A stretch of DNA of 64,000 bases from Mariniphaga sp041687215 (GTDB lineage Bacteria > Bacteroidota > Bacteroidia > Bacteroidales > Prolixibacteraceae). The translations under genes were made by a program, and so were the position numbers. Shown here piece after piece: positions 7,882-14,771 of the stretch. Within the stretch, counting starts at the first letter, position 1; every line of letters begins with the position of its first letter. The stretch is from contig NZ_JAWLCI010000010.1 of assembly GCF_041687215.1 (NCBI RefSeq), positions 34,824-98,823 of the forward strand, written 5' to 3'. The notes beneath the pieces were generated by a model. That model was not told where the DNA came from. It ran no database searches and saw only the letters and a program-made list of their open reading frames with translations.

Positions 7882-8187
7882 TCAGGCTTCGTTAAATAGT
7901 TGGTTGAACAATTTTTTGGCCTTTTCCCAGTTTTCGTGATTCAGGCAGTATTTTATAAAAGGAGGTTCGGTTTCGCCCTGAATTAATCCGGCATATTTTA
8001 ATTCTTTCAGGTGTTGCGAAAGCGTAGAACGCCCGATTGGAAGTTCATCAACCAAATCGCCGCTATAGCAGCAGGCATCAATTCCGCTCAGTTTTTTTAG
8101 GATATAAATCCGTACCGGGTGGCTCAGGGCTTTAGCTATTTTTGCCTTTTGCAAAATTGCCTCTTCAAATTCAATTTTTACTGTCAT
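7882..8187 (-). CDS. arsR: ArsR/SmtB-family metalloid-responsive repressor
   Basis: A 101-aa winged-helix protein: ALSHPVRIYILKKLSG, then DACCYSGDLVDELPIGRSTLSQHLKELKYAGLI as the recognition helix region. The adjacent Cys pair CCYSGDL and a third Cys in IKYCLNHENW suggest a three-coordinate As(III) site. It is the first gene of the operon that runs to acr3, so it is autoregulatory by analogy. A candidate operator (8214-8236) covers its promoter. It is close in text to the ArsR at 12001-12297, which shares CCYSGDL and KYC-N. Confidence 0.92.
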   Translation of the reverse strand: MTVKIEFEEAILQKAKIAKALSHPVRIYILKKLSGIDACCYSGDLVDELPIGRSTLSQHLKELKYAGLIQGETEPPFIKYCLNHENWEKAKKLFNQLFNEA

Positions 8188-8213
8188 TTTATTGTTGGTA
8201 ATGAAAATCTTTG

Positions 8214-8236
8214 TTCGTATTTCGCAAAATAACGAA
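8214..8236. promoter_or_regulatory. Candidate ArsR operator over the ars operon promoter
   Basis: An imperfect palindrome, TTCGT-ATTT...AAAAT-AACGAA, lies 27 nt upstream of the arsR start. Read on the minus strand it contains TTATTTTGCG, a near match to the -7 box. Related half-sites (TTCG...CGAA around an A/T core) occur at 11955-11985 in front of the second ars-type operon, which supports an ArsR site. Binding is inferred. Confidence 0.5.
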
Positions 8237-8244
8237 ATGATTTA

Positions 8245-8275
8245 TTGACCACCAAAGAATTTTTCACTAATTTTG
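8245..8275 (+). promoter_or_regulatory. Bacteroidota-type promoter for the nitroreductase
   Basis: TTG at 8245-8247 and the -7 element TAATTTTG at 8268-8275 are 20 nt apart, matching the phylum's -33/-7 arrangement. The gene's ATG is about 95 nt further on. The site lies within 10 nt of the divergent ArsR operator, so both directions may respond to metalloids. Confidence 0.5.
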
Positions 8276-8369
8276 CTTTTGTCGTTGAAGGATGAATGGC
8301 AATGTGTTGATATACAAAATTAAAAATTCCATATTTAGAACCAGTTTTAATAACCAAAAATCAGCAATT

Positions 8370-9011
8370 ATGAAATTAAAGTTTATTACCGCACTTCTTT
8401 GTATTGTATTTGGTTTTTCAGAAATGAATGCCCAATCGCTTGAAATCATTAAACTTCCTGCGCCTCAGAAATCCGGGGGTATGTCGCTGATGGAATCACT
8501 GAACAACCGTCAGTCGCAGCGCTCATACAGCAGTAAAGAACTCACACAGCAGCAAATGTCGAACCTGCTTTGGGCGGCTTACGGCATTAACCGGCCCAAT
8601 GGTTACCGAACCGCTCCGTCGGCACGTGCAGTGCACGAGTACGATATTTACATCATTAAAAATGACGGCTGGTTTGTGTACGACGCAGAGCAACACGCCA
8701 TGCTGAAAATGGGCAATGAAAATTTGCAGGAACATGCAGGATCGCAGGATTATGTTCAGACTGCCCCTGTAAACCTGGTTTTTGTGGCCGATTTTGACAG
8801 GATGGAAGTTTACGATGAAGAAATGAAGGTTTTCTATTCTGCAACAAATGTGGGGTTCATTTCGCAAAATGTTTACCTCTGGTGTGCGTCAGAAGGTCTT
8901 GGTACCGTGGTTCGTGGTTTAATTGACAAGGAAAAAGCCAAAGAGGTTTTAAAACTTCGTCCCAATCAACATGTTGTGTTGGCGCAAACCGTTGGGTATC
9001 CAGGGGAATAA
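8370..9011 (+). CDS. Secreted SagB/ThcOx-type nitroreductase
   Basis: A 213-aa flavin reductase-fold protein. The start is placed at ATG 8370, which gives a clean signal peptide (KLKFITALLCIVFGFSEMNAQ); the in-frame ATG at 8292 would put 26 residues ahead of it. SLNNRQSQRSYSSKELTQQQMSNLLWAAYGINRPNG is the FMN-binding start of the family, and LWCASEGLGTVVRG is the C-terminal flavin-site block. It likely reduces an unknown substrate in the periplasm with FMN. It is transcribed away from the ars operon and ends at a shared terminator. Confidence 0.83.
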   Translation: MKLKFITALLCIVFGFSEMNAQSLEIIKLPAPQKSGGMSLMESLNNRQSQRSYSSKELTQQQMSNLLWAAYGINRPNGYRTAPSARAVHEYDIYIIKNDGWFVYDAEQHAMLKMGNENLQEHAGSQDYVQTAPVNLVFVADFDRMEVYDEEMKVFYSATNVGFISQNVYLWCASEGLGTVVRGLIDKEKAKEVLKLRPNQHVVLAQTVGYPGE

Positions 9012-9033
9012 AATTGTTTTTTGACCAATAGAT

Positions 9034-9070
9034 AAAGGCTGATCGGATTTTAATCCGGCCAGCCTTTTTA
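9034..9070. terminator. Bidirectional terminator between nitroreductase and ProC-like gene
   Basis: AAAGGCTG at 9034-9041 pairs with the CAGCCTTT at 9060-9067, and an inner CGGA/TCCG extends the stem; T5 follows on the plus strand and TTTAT lies on the minus side. It sits between two convergent genes. Confidence 0.75.
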
Positions 9071-9090
9071 ATATTTTGTTTTTTAACGAA

Positions 9091-9861
9091 TTAAGGTTTT
9101 ATCTTTTCGAACAATCCCAGCAGTTTGGCATTCAACGTGTTTTTAATTTCCTCTTCGTTTTCTCCGATGGGTTTTACTGGAATTAAATCCATTACTTCCT
9201 CTGGTGTTAAGCCCGATTTGTAATACAATTTAATGGCATTTTTTAAGGTGTTCCGGATGGTTTTTGCAGCCTCTTCTTTCGAAAGACCGGTTTTTTCGCC
9301 AATGGCCTCCAACTCCTGCCACTGAAACCAGAAATAGGTGGGCAACATTCCTGAAATAATAGCATAACCTTCCAGCTTATTCTCTTCGGTTTCGAAGGTT
9401 TTGCCCAGCGGTTTAAACAGCTTTTTTATTTGCTTTTTCTCTTTTTTCAGCATGGCCGGATGAAAAGCCAGCGGATTATATCCCTCATTGATATAGGAAG
9501 TTGCATTGGGAATCATCCGCACGATGTTAGCGGTTTTTACTTTCGAAGTAATTTTTTCGATAGTGATTTTGGGCGCCAGCGAAACCAAAAACGTTTTTTC
9601 ATTCACTACACCAGCAATTTTATCGACCGTTTCCATCACTACCGGCGGGTGAACAGCAATTACAACCACGTCTGTTTTGGCTGCTGCTTCCGGGCTTTCG
9701 GCTTTTTCTACTTGCGGATAAGCATTTTTTAATGCGTCGAGCGTTTCTATGTTGTGGTCGTAAACCTTTACTGATATAAATTCAACGCTTTTGTTTTTAA
9801 ATCCTTCAAGGAAAATTTTTGTGATTCTTCCTCCTCCGATAAATCCTATGGTTGTTTTCAT
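9091..9861 (-). CDS. Divergent pyrroline-5-carboxylate reductase-family protein
   Basis: A 256-aa protein. The Rossmann start TIGFIGGGRITKIFLEGF, ADV-like DVVVIAVHPPVVMETV, VSLAPKITIEKI and VRMIPNATSYINEG follow the ProC order. The C-terminal dimerisation domain is recognisable (GLSKEEAAKTIRNTLKNAIKLYY), but the nearly universal TSPGGTT loop is replaced by LIPVKPIGENEEE. It is therefore likely a NAD(P)-binding relative rather than proline-making ProC. It is the last gene of the operon that begins with the ArsR at 12297, 19 nt after the small thioredoxin. Confidence 0.75.
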   Translation of the reverse strand: MKTTIGFIGGGRITKIFLEGFKNKSVEFISVKVYDHNIETLDALKNAYPQVEKAESPEAAAKTDVVVIAVHPPVVMETVDKIAGVVNEKTFLVSLAPKITIEKITSKVKTANIVRMIPNATSYINEGYNPLAFHPAMLKKEKKQIKKLFKPLGKTFETEENKLEGYAIISGMLPTYFWFQWQELEAIGEKTGLSKEEAAKTIRNTLKNAIKLYYKSGLTPEEVMDLIPVKPIGENEEEIKNTLNAKLLGLFEKIKP

Positions 9862-9880
9862 GATAACTACTATTTAAAGG

Positions 9881-10141
9881 TTATAAAATTGATTTGTTTT
9901 CAGTTAATTTACTTACTATCATTTTCACTGACGGAACATACCCGCGGGCTGCCACTTTCCCGTTTATTACCAGTGTAGGTAAAATCCAGGTCGGGTATTT
10001 TATCATTTGGTCCAGCGAATCTACAATTTCAATTTTCAAGGGTAAACCCGAAATTGCAAGAGCTTCTTCCACACGGGAAACCAGCCGCTTGCACTTCCCG
10101 CACTTCCTTTTCGGACAAAATATTTTTATTTCCCGTTCCAA
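9881..10141 (-). CDS. Small thioredoxin-like protein (CGKC)
   Basis: An 86-aa protein with the glutaredoxin/thioredoxin start IKIFCPKRKCGKCKRLVSRVEEA and the cis-Pro strand YPTWILPTLVINGKVAARGYVPS. This resembles MTH895-type redox-active disulfide proteins and the 77-aa protein at 11709, with CGKC instead of CPKC. It should be cytoplasmic because no signal is present. The start is a TTG at 10141; no ATG occurs between it and the upstream arsR stop 11 nt away. Confidence 0.75.
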   Translation of the reverse strand: MEREIKIFCPKRKCGKCKRLVSRVEEALAISGLPLKIEIVDSLDQMIKYPTWILPTLVINGKVAARGYVPSVKMIVSKLTENKSIL

Positions 10142-10152
10142 ACTACCTGAAT

Positions 10153-10542
10153 TTATTCCGCCAGTTGAAAACTTTTCACGGCTTCAATTTGAATTTTGCT
10201 TACCGAATTTTTACATCTCGTTTTTGCTTTTGCAAGAGAATTTACCGTTTCGCCAAACGTTTCCAGTTGCTGGATTATTTGATTCAGCCTTTCCTCATTC
10301 AACCTGTAGTTCTGGCAAACTCCTTCCGGACTGCAGGAAATGAGTCCGGCTTCGCGCAGTTTGGCCATGTGTTGCGACACGGTTGATTTACTTAACGGCA
10401 GTTCGCTACTGATAGCTCCGGCCGGACATTCGTGGTATTTGGCCAGATGCTCAATAATTTGCAGCCGGGCAGGGTGTGCCAGCGCCTGCAGGGCAGAGGC
10501 CAGCTCAACAAAAGACTCGTTGTATTTTTCTAAACCGTTCAT
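10153..10542 (-). CDS. ArsR-family regulator (second copy)
   Basis: A 129-aa winged-helix repressor. The start is set at ATG 10542 (MNGLEKYNESFVELASALQ), 2 nt after the ArsG-like stop; a longer in-frame extension to 10623 would overlap that gene without family support. The HTH is SELPLSKSTVSQHMAKLREAGLI. The Cys residues are differently placed from the other two ArsR copies (YHECPAG, SCSPEGVC), so the inducer may differ. A C-terminal extension of about 40 residues follows the HTH core. Confidence 0.85.
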   Translation of the reverse strand: MNGLEKYNESFVELASALQALAHPARLQIIEHLAKYHECPAGAISSELPLSKSTVSQHMAKLREAGLISCSPEGVCQNYRLNEERLNQIIQQLETFGETVNSLAKAKTRCKNSVSKIQIEAVKSFQLAE

Positions 10543-10544
10543 TT

Positions 10545-11249
10545 TTAAACTAAAAAGAAAATAGTAACCATGTAATAAATACCAACCCCGATAAACAACA
10601 CCGCAATTACCCGCCGGAACCACTTTTCAAAGGTTTTCATCCGGTTGTAAAGTTGACCGATTTTGCCCATGCTGAATGCGATGAGCCAGGCAAAAATAAT
10701 GACCGGAATTCCGGTGGCCAGCGCAAAAACAACAGGCAGGTAAAGTCCGCCGGTGCTGCTGATGGTCATGGGAATAAGCATTCCGAAATAGAGCACTCCG
10801 CTGTACGGGCAAAAGGCCAGTGCAAACACAATTCCCAGAAGAAGGACACCCCAGAAACCGCCTTTGGAGTTGTTCTCCATTTTTTCAGTTAATGAACCGA
10901 TGCCCGGAATTTTCAGGTTGATAACACCCAACATAAAAAGGCCGATGACAATGAGCAGCGGACCGATGATTTTTTCGCCCCAAACCTGCAAAAAACCTGA
11001 GAGCTGAAACTGGCTGGCGCTGAAAAAGAAAATTAATCCGATAGCTGTGTAGGAAATACCGCGTCCCAGTGTGTAAACCAAACCATTGTAAAATACACGC
11101 CGCTGACTTTGAATGTCTTTACTGATGTACCCGATGGCTGTAATATTTGTTGCCAACGGGCAAGGGCTGATGGCGGTCATTAGTCCCAGAATAAATGCCG
11201 ACAACAGCGGCAGTTGCGTATTCTCAAGAAAATTATGCAGTACTTCCAT
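10545..11249 (-). CDS. ArsG-like/CcdA-like permease (DsbD transmembrane superfamily)
   Basis: A 234-aa protein with six membrane helices. The Cys motifs TAISPCPLATNI in TM1 and ALAFCPYSGVLYFG in TM4 correspond to the redox Cys positions of DsbD/CcdA electron conduits. From memory, homologues in this context are named ArsG (aromatic aminobenzylarsenical efflux). Either arsenical export or transfer of electrons across the membrane to the neighbouring ArsF-like thioredoxin fits. Spacing to neighbours is 9 and 2 nt, indicating one operon. Confidence 0.78.
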   Translation of the reverse strand: MEVLHNFLENTQLPLLSAFILGLMTAISPCPLATNITAIGYISKDIQSQRRVFYNGLVYTLGRGISYTAIGLIFFFSASQFQLSGFLQVWGEKIIGPLLIVIGLFMLGVINLKIPGIGSLTEKMENNSKGGFWGVLLLGIVFALAFCPYSGVLYFGMLIPMTISSTGGLYLPVVFALATGIPVIIFAWLIAFSMGKIGQLYNRMKTFEKWFRRVIAVLFIGVGIYYMVTIFFLV

Positions 11250-11258
11250 TTCAGATTT

Positions 11259-11696
11259 TTACTTCAGCGACTCCACCGTTGTTTTAATTTTTTCTTTGAG
11301 TTTCTCCGGGTTTCTTAATGCATTCATAAAACCGTCGGTAGTGATATCAACTTTTTTGCTGCCATTTGTAAATAAAAGCGACTGCCCACCAACTTCAAGG
11401 CTTTTGGCCAGTTCTTCATTCTCTTTGTTGTCGAGGTTCACTGATTTTAACTGGATTTTGTCGCCATACAATTCCTTTAACGATTCGGTTGTGACTTTTT
11501 CAACTGTTTTGCAGGTTACACAACGCCGTGAAGTGTGAAAATAGTAAGCTTTAACGGCCGATTCATTTTCTTCTTCTGCCAAAGCCAGCGCATTGACTGA
11601 ATTGTCATCCTCTGCTGTTTTGTTGCAGCACTGTGCATTTGAAGAGAATACTCCGAGTACAAAAACAAAACTCAAAACTGAAATTACTTTTTTCAT
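11259..11696 (-). CDS. ArsF-like exported thioredoxin-fold protein
   Basis: A 145-aa protein with signal peptide KKVISVLSFVFVLGVFSSNA followed at once by QCCNK. The mature part has YYFHTSRRCVTCKTVEK, a thioredoxin-like CVTC active site, and the strand VGGQSLLFTNGSKKVDIT. I recall this family as the ArsF subunit of a nitrophenyl-arsenical reductase. The exported location with a CXXC suggests it receives electrons from the ArsG/CcdA-like membrane protein next door (inference). It is 12 nt downstream of the small thioredoxin. Confidence 0.76.
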   Translation of the reverse strand: MKKVISVLSFVFVLGVFSSNAQCCNKTAEDDNSVNALALAEEENESAVKAYYFHTSRRCVTCKTVEKVTTESLKELYGDKIQLKSVNLDNKENEELAKSLEVGGQSLLFTNGSKKVDITTDGFMNALRNPEKLKEKIKTTVESLK

Positions 11697-11708
11697 GATT
11701 TCCGGTTT

Positions 11709-11942
11709 TTATTTGGTTAATAAATTTTTGATTTCATCTACACTGGGCACCCGGCCTTTTATCAAAACTTTACCGTCAATTACCAGTGCGGGGGTGGTCA
11801 TTACACCAAACTGCATAATTTGCATGATATCTTCCACTTTCGATACGGTTGCATCCACACCGGCAGCAGTTACTGCATCGTTGGCTGCTTTTTCCAATGC
11901 CTTGCATTTTGGGCAGCCTGTTCCTAAAACTTTTATGTCCAT
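11709..11942 (-). CDS. Small redox-active thioredoxin-like protein (ArsE-like)
   Basis: A 77-aa protein: MDIKVLGTGCPKCKALEKAA with the CPKC site, and the cis-Pro strand GVMTTPALVIDGKVLIKGRVPS. The length and sequence are those of the MTH895/thioredoxin_3 family. With ArsF and ArsG following directly, it occupies the ArsE position of arsEFG-like clusters (naming from memory). It is cytoplasmic, since no signal is present. A strong palindrome (11955-11985) lies 12 nt upstream of its start. Confidence 0.82.
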   Translation of the reverse strand: MDIKVLGTGCPKCKALEKAANDAVTAAGVDATVSKVEDIMQIMQFGVMTTPALVIDGKVLIKGRVPSVDEIKNLLTK

Positions 11943-11954
11943 TATTAAAAATTA

Positions 11955-11985
11955 ATTGTTCGCTGTTCGCAAAAATACGAACAAT
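11955..11985. promoter_or_regulatory. Palindromic operator candidate before the ArsE-like gene
   Basis: ATTGTTCG at 11955-11962 and CGAACAAT at 11978-11985 form a perfect 8-bp inverted repeat with an inner TTCGC...TACGAA core like the site at 8214. It lies between arsR (stop 12001) and the small thioredoxin, so it could let ArsR act internally in the operon. Confidence 0.5.
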
Positions 11986-12000
11986 GGAATTAAAAAAAAA

Positions 12001-12297
12001 CTATTTCTGCAACATATTTTGAAAAAGTTTTTTGGCCAGATTCCAGTTTTCCTGGTTAATGCAGTATTTTATTTTTGGCGCTTCAATTTCGCCCTGAATT
12101 AATCCGGCAGCTTTCAGTTCTTTCAAATGTTGCGAAAGAGTAGATTTGGCAATGGGGAGGTCTTCCGAAAGATCGCCGCTGTAGCAGCACGATTGTTTCG
12201 ACAGCAGTTCCATAATATAAACCCTTACCGGATGGCCAAGCGCTTTGGCAAACCGGGCAAGCTGTTTTTGATTTTCCGAAAAAACTTTTTTTGTCAT
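12001..12297 (-). CDS. ArsR-family metalloid-responsive repressor (third copy)
   Basis: A 98-aa winged-helix protein with start ATG 12297 (MTKKVFSENQKQLARFAKALGH); an upstream in-frame codon at 12330 was rejected because it lies within the promoter. SCCYSGDLSEDLPIAKSTLSQHLKELKAAGLI and IKYCINQENW mirror the ArsR at 7882, including the CC pair and the third Cys. It is the first gene of the arsE/F/G-like operon. It is divergent from the M20 hydrolase at 12394. Confidence 0.92.
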   Translation of the reverse strand: MTKKVFSENQKQLARFAKALGHPVRVYIMELLSKQSCCYSGDLSEDLPIAKSTLSQHLKELKAAGLIQGEIEAPKIKYCINQENWNLAKKLFQNMLQK

Positions 12298-12316
12298 TTT
12301 TTTATTGAATTGAACA

Positions 12317-12324
12317 CAAATATA
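12317..12324 (-). promoter_or_regulatory. -7 promoter element for the arsR-led operon
   Basis: TATATTTG on the minus strand is an exact TAnnTTTG match, 20 nt upstream of the arsR ATG. An AATAC...GTATT inverted repeat at 12324-12339 overlaps the spacer and could be the autoregulatory operator. Confidence 0.5.
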
Positions 12325-12393
12325 ATACAATTTGGTATTGTTCGAATTCCGGTTTTTTTTCTCACTTTTGCACCCTCGAAATTTAAATCAGAT

Positions 12394-13440
12394 ATGGAGA
12401 AATTTATTGATTTGTTGAAAAGGTTGATTTCGACACCCTCATTTAGCAAAGAAGAAGAAAAAGCTGCAGAGGTAATGCGGGAATTTTTACAATTGGAGAA
12501 CATTCCGTTTAAAGTTAAAAAGAACAACACCTGGACCTTTAACAAGCATTTTACCAAAGGAAAACCTACTCTTTTGCTTAATTCACATATCGATACCGTA
12601 CGCCCTGCAAAAGGATATGTGCTCGATCCTTTTTCACCCATCGAAGACGGCGACAAACTTTACGGGCTGGGAAGCAACGATGCCGGAGGCCCTCTGATGG
12701 CTTTGCTGGCCGTTTTTCTTCATTTTTATGATAGGGAAGATTTGCCGTTCAACCTGATTTTTGCTGCCACTGCCGAAGAAGAAATTTCAGGCAGGCAGGG
12801 CCTCGAAATTGTTTTGCCCGAAATTGCACCGGTTGCATTTGCCATAATTGGCGAACCAACCCGCATGGAGCTGGCTATTGCCGAGAAAGGCCTGCTGGTG
12901 CTCGATTGTTTTGCTCACGGAAAATCAGGCCACGCAGCCCGCTTTGAAGGAGACAATGCACTGTATAAAGCTCTCGACGATATTCAAAAATTGAGAAATT
13001 TTGAATTTGAAAAAGCCGATGGGATACTGGGGGCAGTTAAAATTACTGTAACCCAGATTGAAGCCGGTACTCAGCACAATGTTATTCCGGATATCTGTCA
13101 TTTTGTGGTGGATGTTCGTACCAACGAGTTTTACTCCAATAAAGAAGCTGCAAAAATTATTTCTGAACTGATTGATTCGGAAGTCAAACCGCGATCTTTC
13201 CGTCTGAATTCATCAGGAATCAGTGTCGATCATCCGTTTGCCCGAAAAGCAGCCGAAATGGGAATCCGGATTTACGGATCGCCTACAACATCAGATCAGG
13301 CCATTATTTCATTTCCATCAGTAAAAATGGGGCCGGGCGACTCGGCGCGTTCCCATTCTGCCGATGAGTACATATATAAAAGTGAAATTATTGCAGGCGT
13401 TCAGCGGTATATCGAATTGCTGGAAGGGTTGAAGATCTGA
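12394..13440 (+). CDS. M20-family metallo-hydrolase (acetylornithine deacetylase/ArgE-DapE type)
   Basis: A 348-aa zinc hydrolase. The metal and catalytic motifs are in order: SHIDTVRP (His and Asp), GSNDAGGP (bridging Asp), ATAEEEISG (catalytic and metal Glu), GEPTRMEL, KSGHAA and the C-terminal SHSADEY (metal His). These fit deacetylation of an N-acylated amino acid such as N-acetylornithine or N-acetylcitrulline; the substrate cannot be fixed here because no other arg gene is in the window. The ATG at 12394 was chosen over a 90-residue upstream extension that runs through the arsR promoter. Confidence 0.87.
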   Translation: MEKFIDLLKRLISTPSFSKEEEKAAEVMREFLQLENIPFKVKKNNTWTFNKHFTKGKPTLLLNSHIDTVRPAKGYVLDPFSPIEDGDKLYGLGSNDAGGPLMALLAVFLHFYDREDLPFNLIFAATAEEEISGRQGLEIVLPEIAPVAFAIIGEPTRMELAIAEKGLLVLDCFAHGKSGHAARFEGDNALYKALDDIQKLRNFEFEKADGILGAVKITVTQIEAGTQHNVIPDICHFVVDVRTNEFYSNKEAAKIISELIDSEVKPRSFRLNSSGISVDHPFARKAAEMGIRIYGSPTTSDQAIISFPSVKMGPGDSARSHSADEYIYKSEIIAGVQRYIELLEGLKI

Positions 13441-13530
13441 GGTGAAGTTTTCAGTCGCAGTCGCCAGTTTACAGTCTCAGTTTTCAGCTCTTGAAACAAT
13501 TTCACAATTTTACATTTTTATAATTTACCC

Positions 13531-13749
13531 ATGCAACCAAACAATCCGTTACACGGTAAAACCCTCGAAGCAATTATGGTTTATCTTGTGAGCTTTTATG
13601 GCTGGGAAGAATTGGGCAAACGCATCCGGATTAATTGTTTTCAAAAAGACCCGAGCATTAATTCGAGCCTGAAGTTTTTACGACGCACTCCCTGGGCCAG
13701 AAAAAAAGTGGAAGATTTGTATTTGGCAACAATCAAAAAGAATGCATAA
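13531..13749 (+). CDS. VF530-family small DNA-binding-type protein
   Basis: A 72-aa basic protein: NNPLHGKTLEAIMVYLVSFYGWEELGKRIRINCF...NSSLKFLRRTPWARKKVEDLY. This matches the VF530/DUF2132 family (SNPLHGxTLExIL...YGWxELG...SxKFLRxTPWAR). The function is unknown; a structural relation to DNA-binding folds has been proposed for the family. The preceding 90 nt is a low-complexity caGT/CAG-type text with no gene. Confidence 0.85.
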   Translation: MQPNNPLHGKTLEAIMVYLVSFYGWEELGKRIRINCFQKDPSINSSLKFLRRTPWARKKVEDLYLATIKKNA

Positions 13750-13867
13750 AAATGTTGTTCGTTGAATGCAATATGCTGTTCATTGAATTTTCTTATAAAA
13801 GCATATAAAATTCTACAACCAGGTACAACTTTTGTTTAAGGCCTGTAAAACCAGAAAACAATTTACA

Positions 13868-14599
13868 ATGAAAAAAAATTTTACCTCAATTGCAGTTTTT
13901 GTGCTAATCCTGTTCGTTTTTCAATCCTGCTTTTCACCTCAAAATATAGTCCGGCTTCAACCCGAAAAAAATGATGTGAAATGGCGGTACGGCCAGCAGT
14001 TTGTTTCCGATTCGCTTTACGGAGTAATATATGAAGTGGGTTTTGATCAACTGAAAGACAATAAATACTGGTTCGATTTTAATATTACCAATTACTCTAA
14101 TTTGCCGGTTTTAATTGACCCCGCCGATTTTTATATCCAGGCATTTAATGGCAATAACGAACCATTAACGGAAAGTCGGTTGAGGGCCGCTGACCCGGAA
14201 AATGAAATTCTGGAAATTGAAAAAGAACTCTCGAAAAATGAAGCCCGTGAATTGAATCAAATAGGATTTACCGTTTTAGCTGCAACGGCTGATATTGCCA
14301 CCGGAATAGCTGTTACTACTGACGGAAATCCTCACAATAACCATTTACGCACTCATCTTTACCATCATGCCCTTGCTACCGATGCACATCATTCCTTTCA
14401 GTCACAAAACCTCAATGAAGTGATGGACTCGTGGAAAAGTTCCACCATAAGAAAAACTACCCTGGAAAGCAATTACAGCATGCAGGGAAAAGTTTTTTTC
14501 CCCGCTTTAAGAGAGGCGGATTTTATTAAACTTTATTTGCCGGTTGACAGCCAGCACATTGAAATGAATTACAAACAGGTACAATTTCCGGTAAATTAG
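13868..14599 (+). CDS. Putative lipoprotein with histidine-rich segment
   Basis: A 243-aa protein. The signal peptide FTSIAVFVLILFVFQSC ends in a lipobox (FQSC), with Cys near residue 19; the start is at ATG 13868 rather than the upstream TTG. The mature part is mostly beta-rich with no motif I recognise. A stretch near residues 157-180 has eight His residues (NPHNNHLRTHLYHHAL...DAHHSF), suggesting metal binding, though it could simply be a surface loop. It is probably anchored in the inner leaflet of the outer membrane. It is not clearly in an operon. Confidence 0.6.
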   Translation: MKKNFTSIAVFVLILFVFQSCFSPQNIVRLQPEKNDVKWRYGQQFVSDSLYGVIYEVGFDQLKDNKYWFDFNITNYSNLPVLIDPADFYIQAFNGNNEPLTESRLRAADPENEILEIEKELSKNEARELNQIGFTVLAATADIATGIAVTTDGNPHNNHLRTHLYHHALATDAHHSFQSQNLNEVMDSWKSSTIRKTTLESNYSMQGKVFFPALREADFIKLYLPVDSQHIEMNYKQVQFPVN

Positions 14600-14771
14600 G
14601 TTAGTGATTCTTTAAAAATTCTTAAACTGATGAATGCTTTTTTTTAGTGTTAATCTGTTGGCATACAATTTGATATGGGTTCTTTTTGTTTGTAAGAATG
14701 TTGAACAGATGAATGAAACGATAATTTGTCTGTCGTAATTTGGAATTTTGGCAGACAGAAAACCGGAGGGC

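Noticed and set aside
12127..12393. Upstream extension of the M20 hydrolase by 89 residues
   Set aside because: It crosses the arsR gene and promoter antisense and has no family support; ATG 12394 starts the conserved fold.
13441..13530. Tandem-like text (cagtcgcagtcgccagtttacagtctcag) as a regulatory or mobile element
   Set aside because: Short, irregular low-complexity sequence without symmetry; similar text occurs elsewhere, as at 20412-20455.
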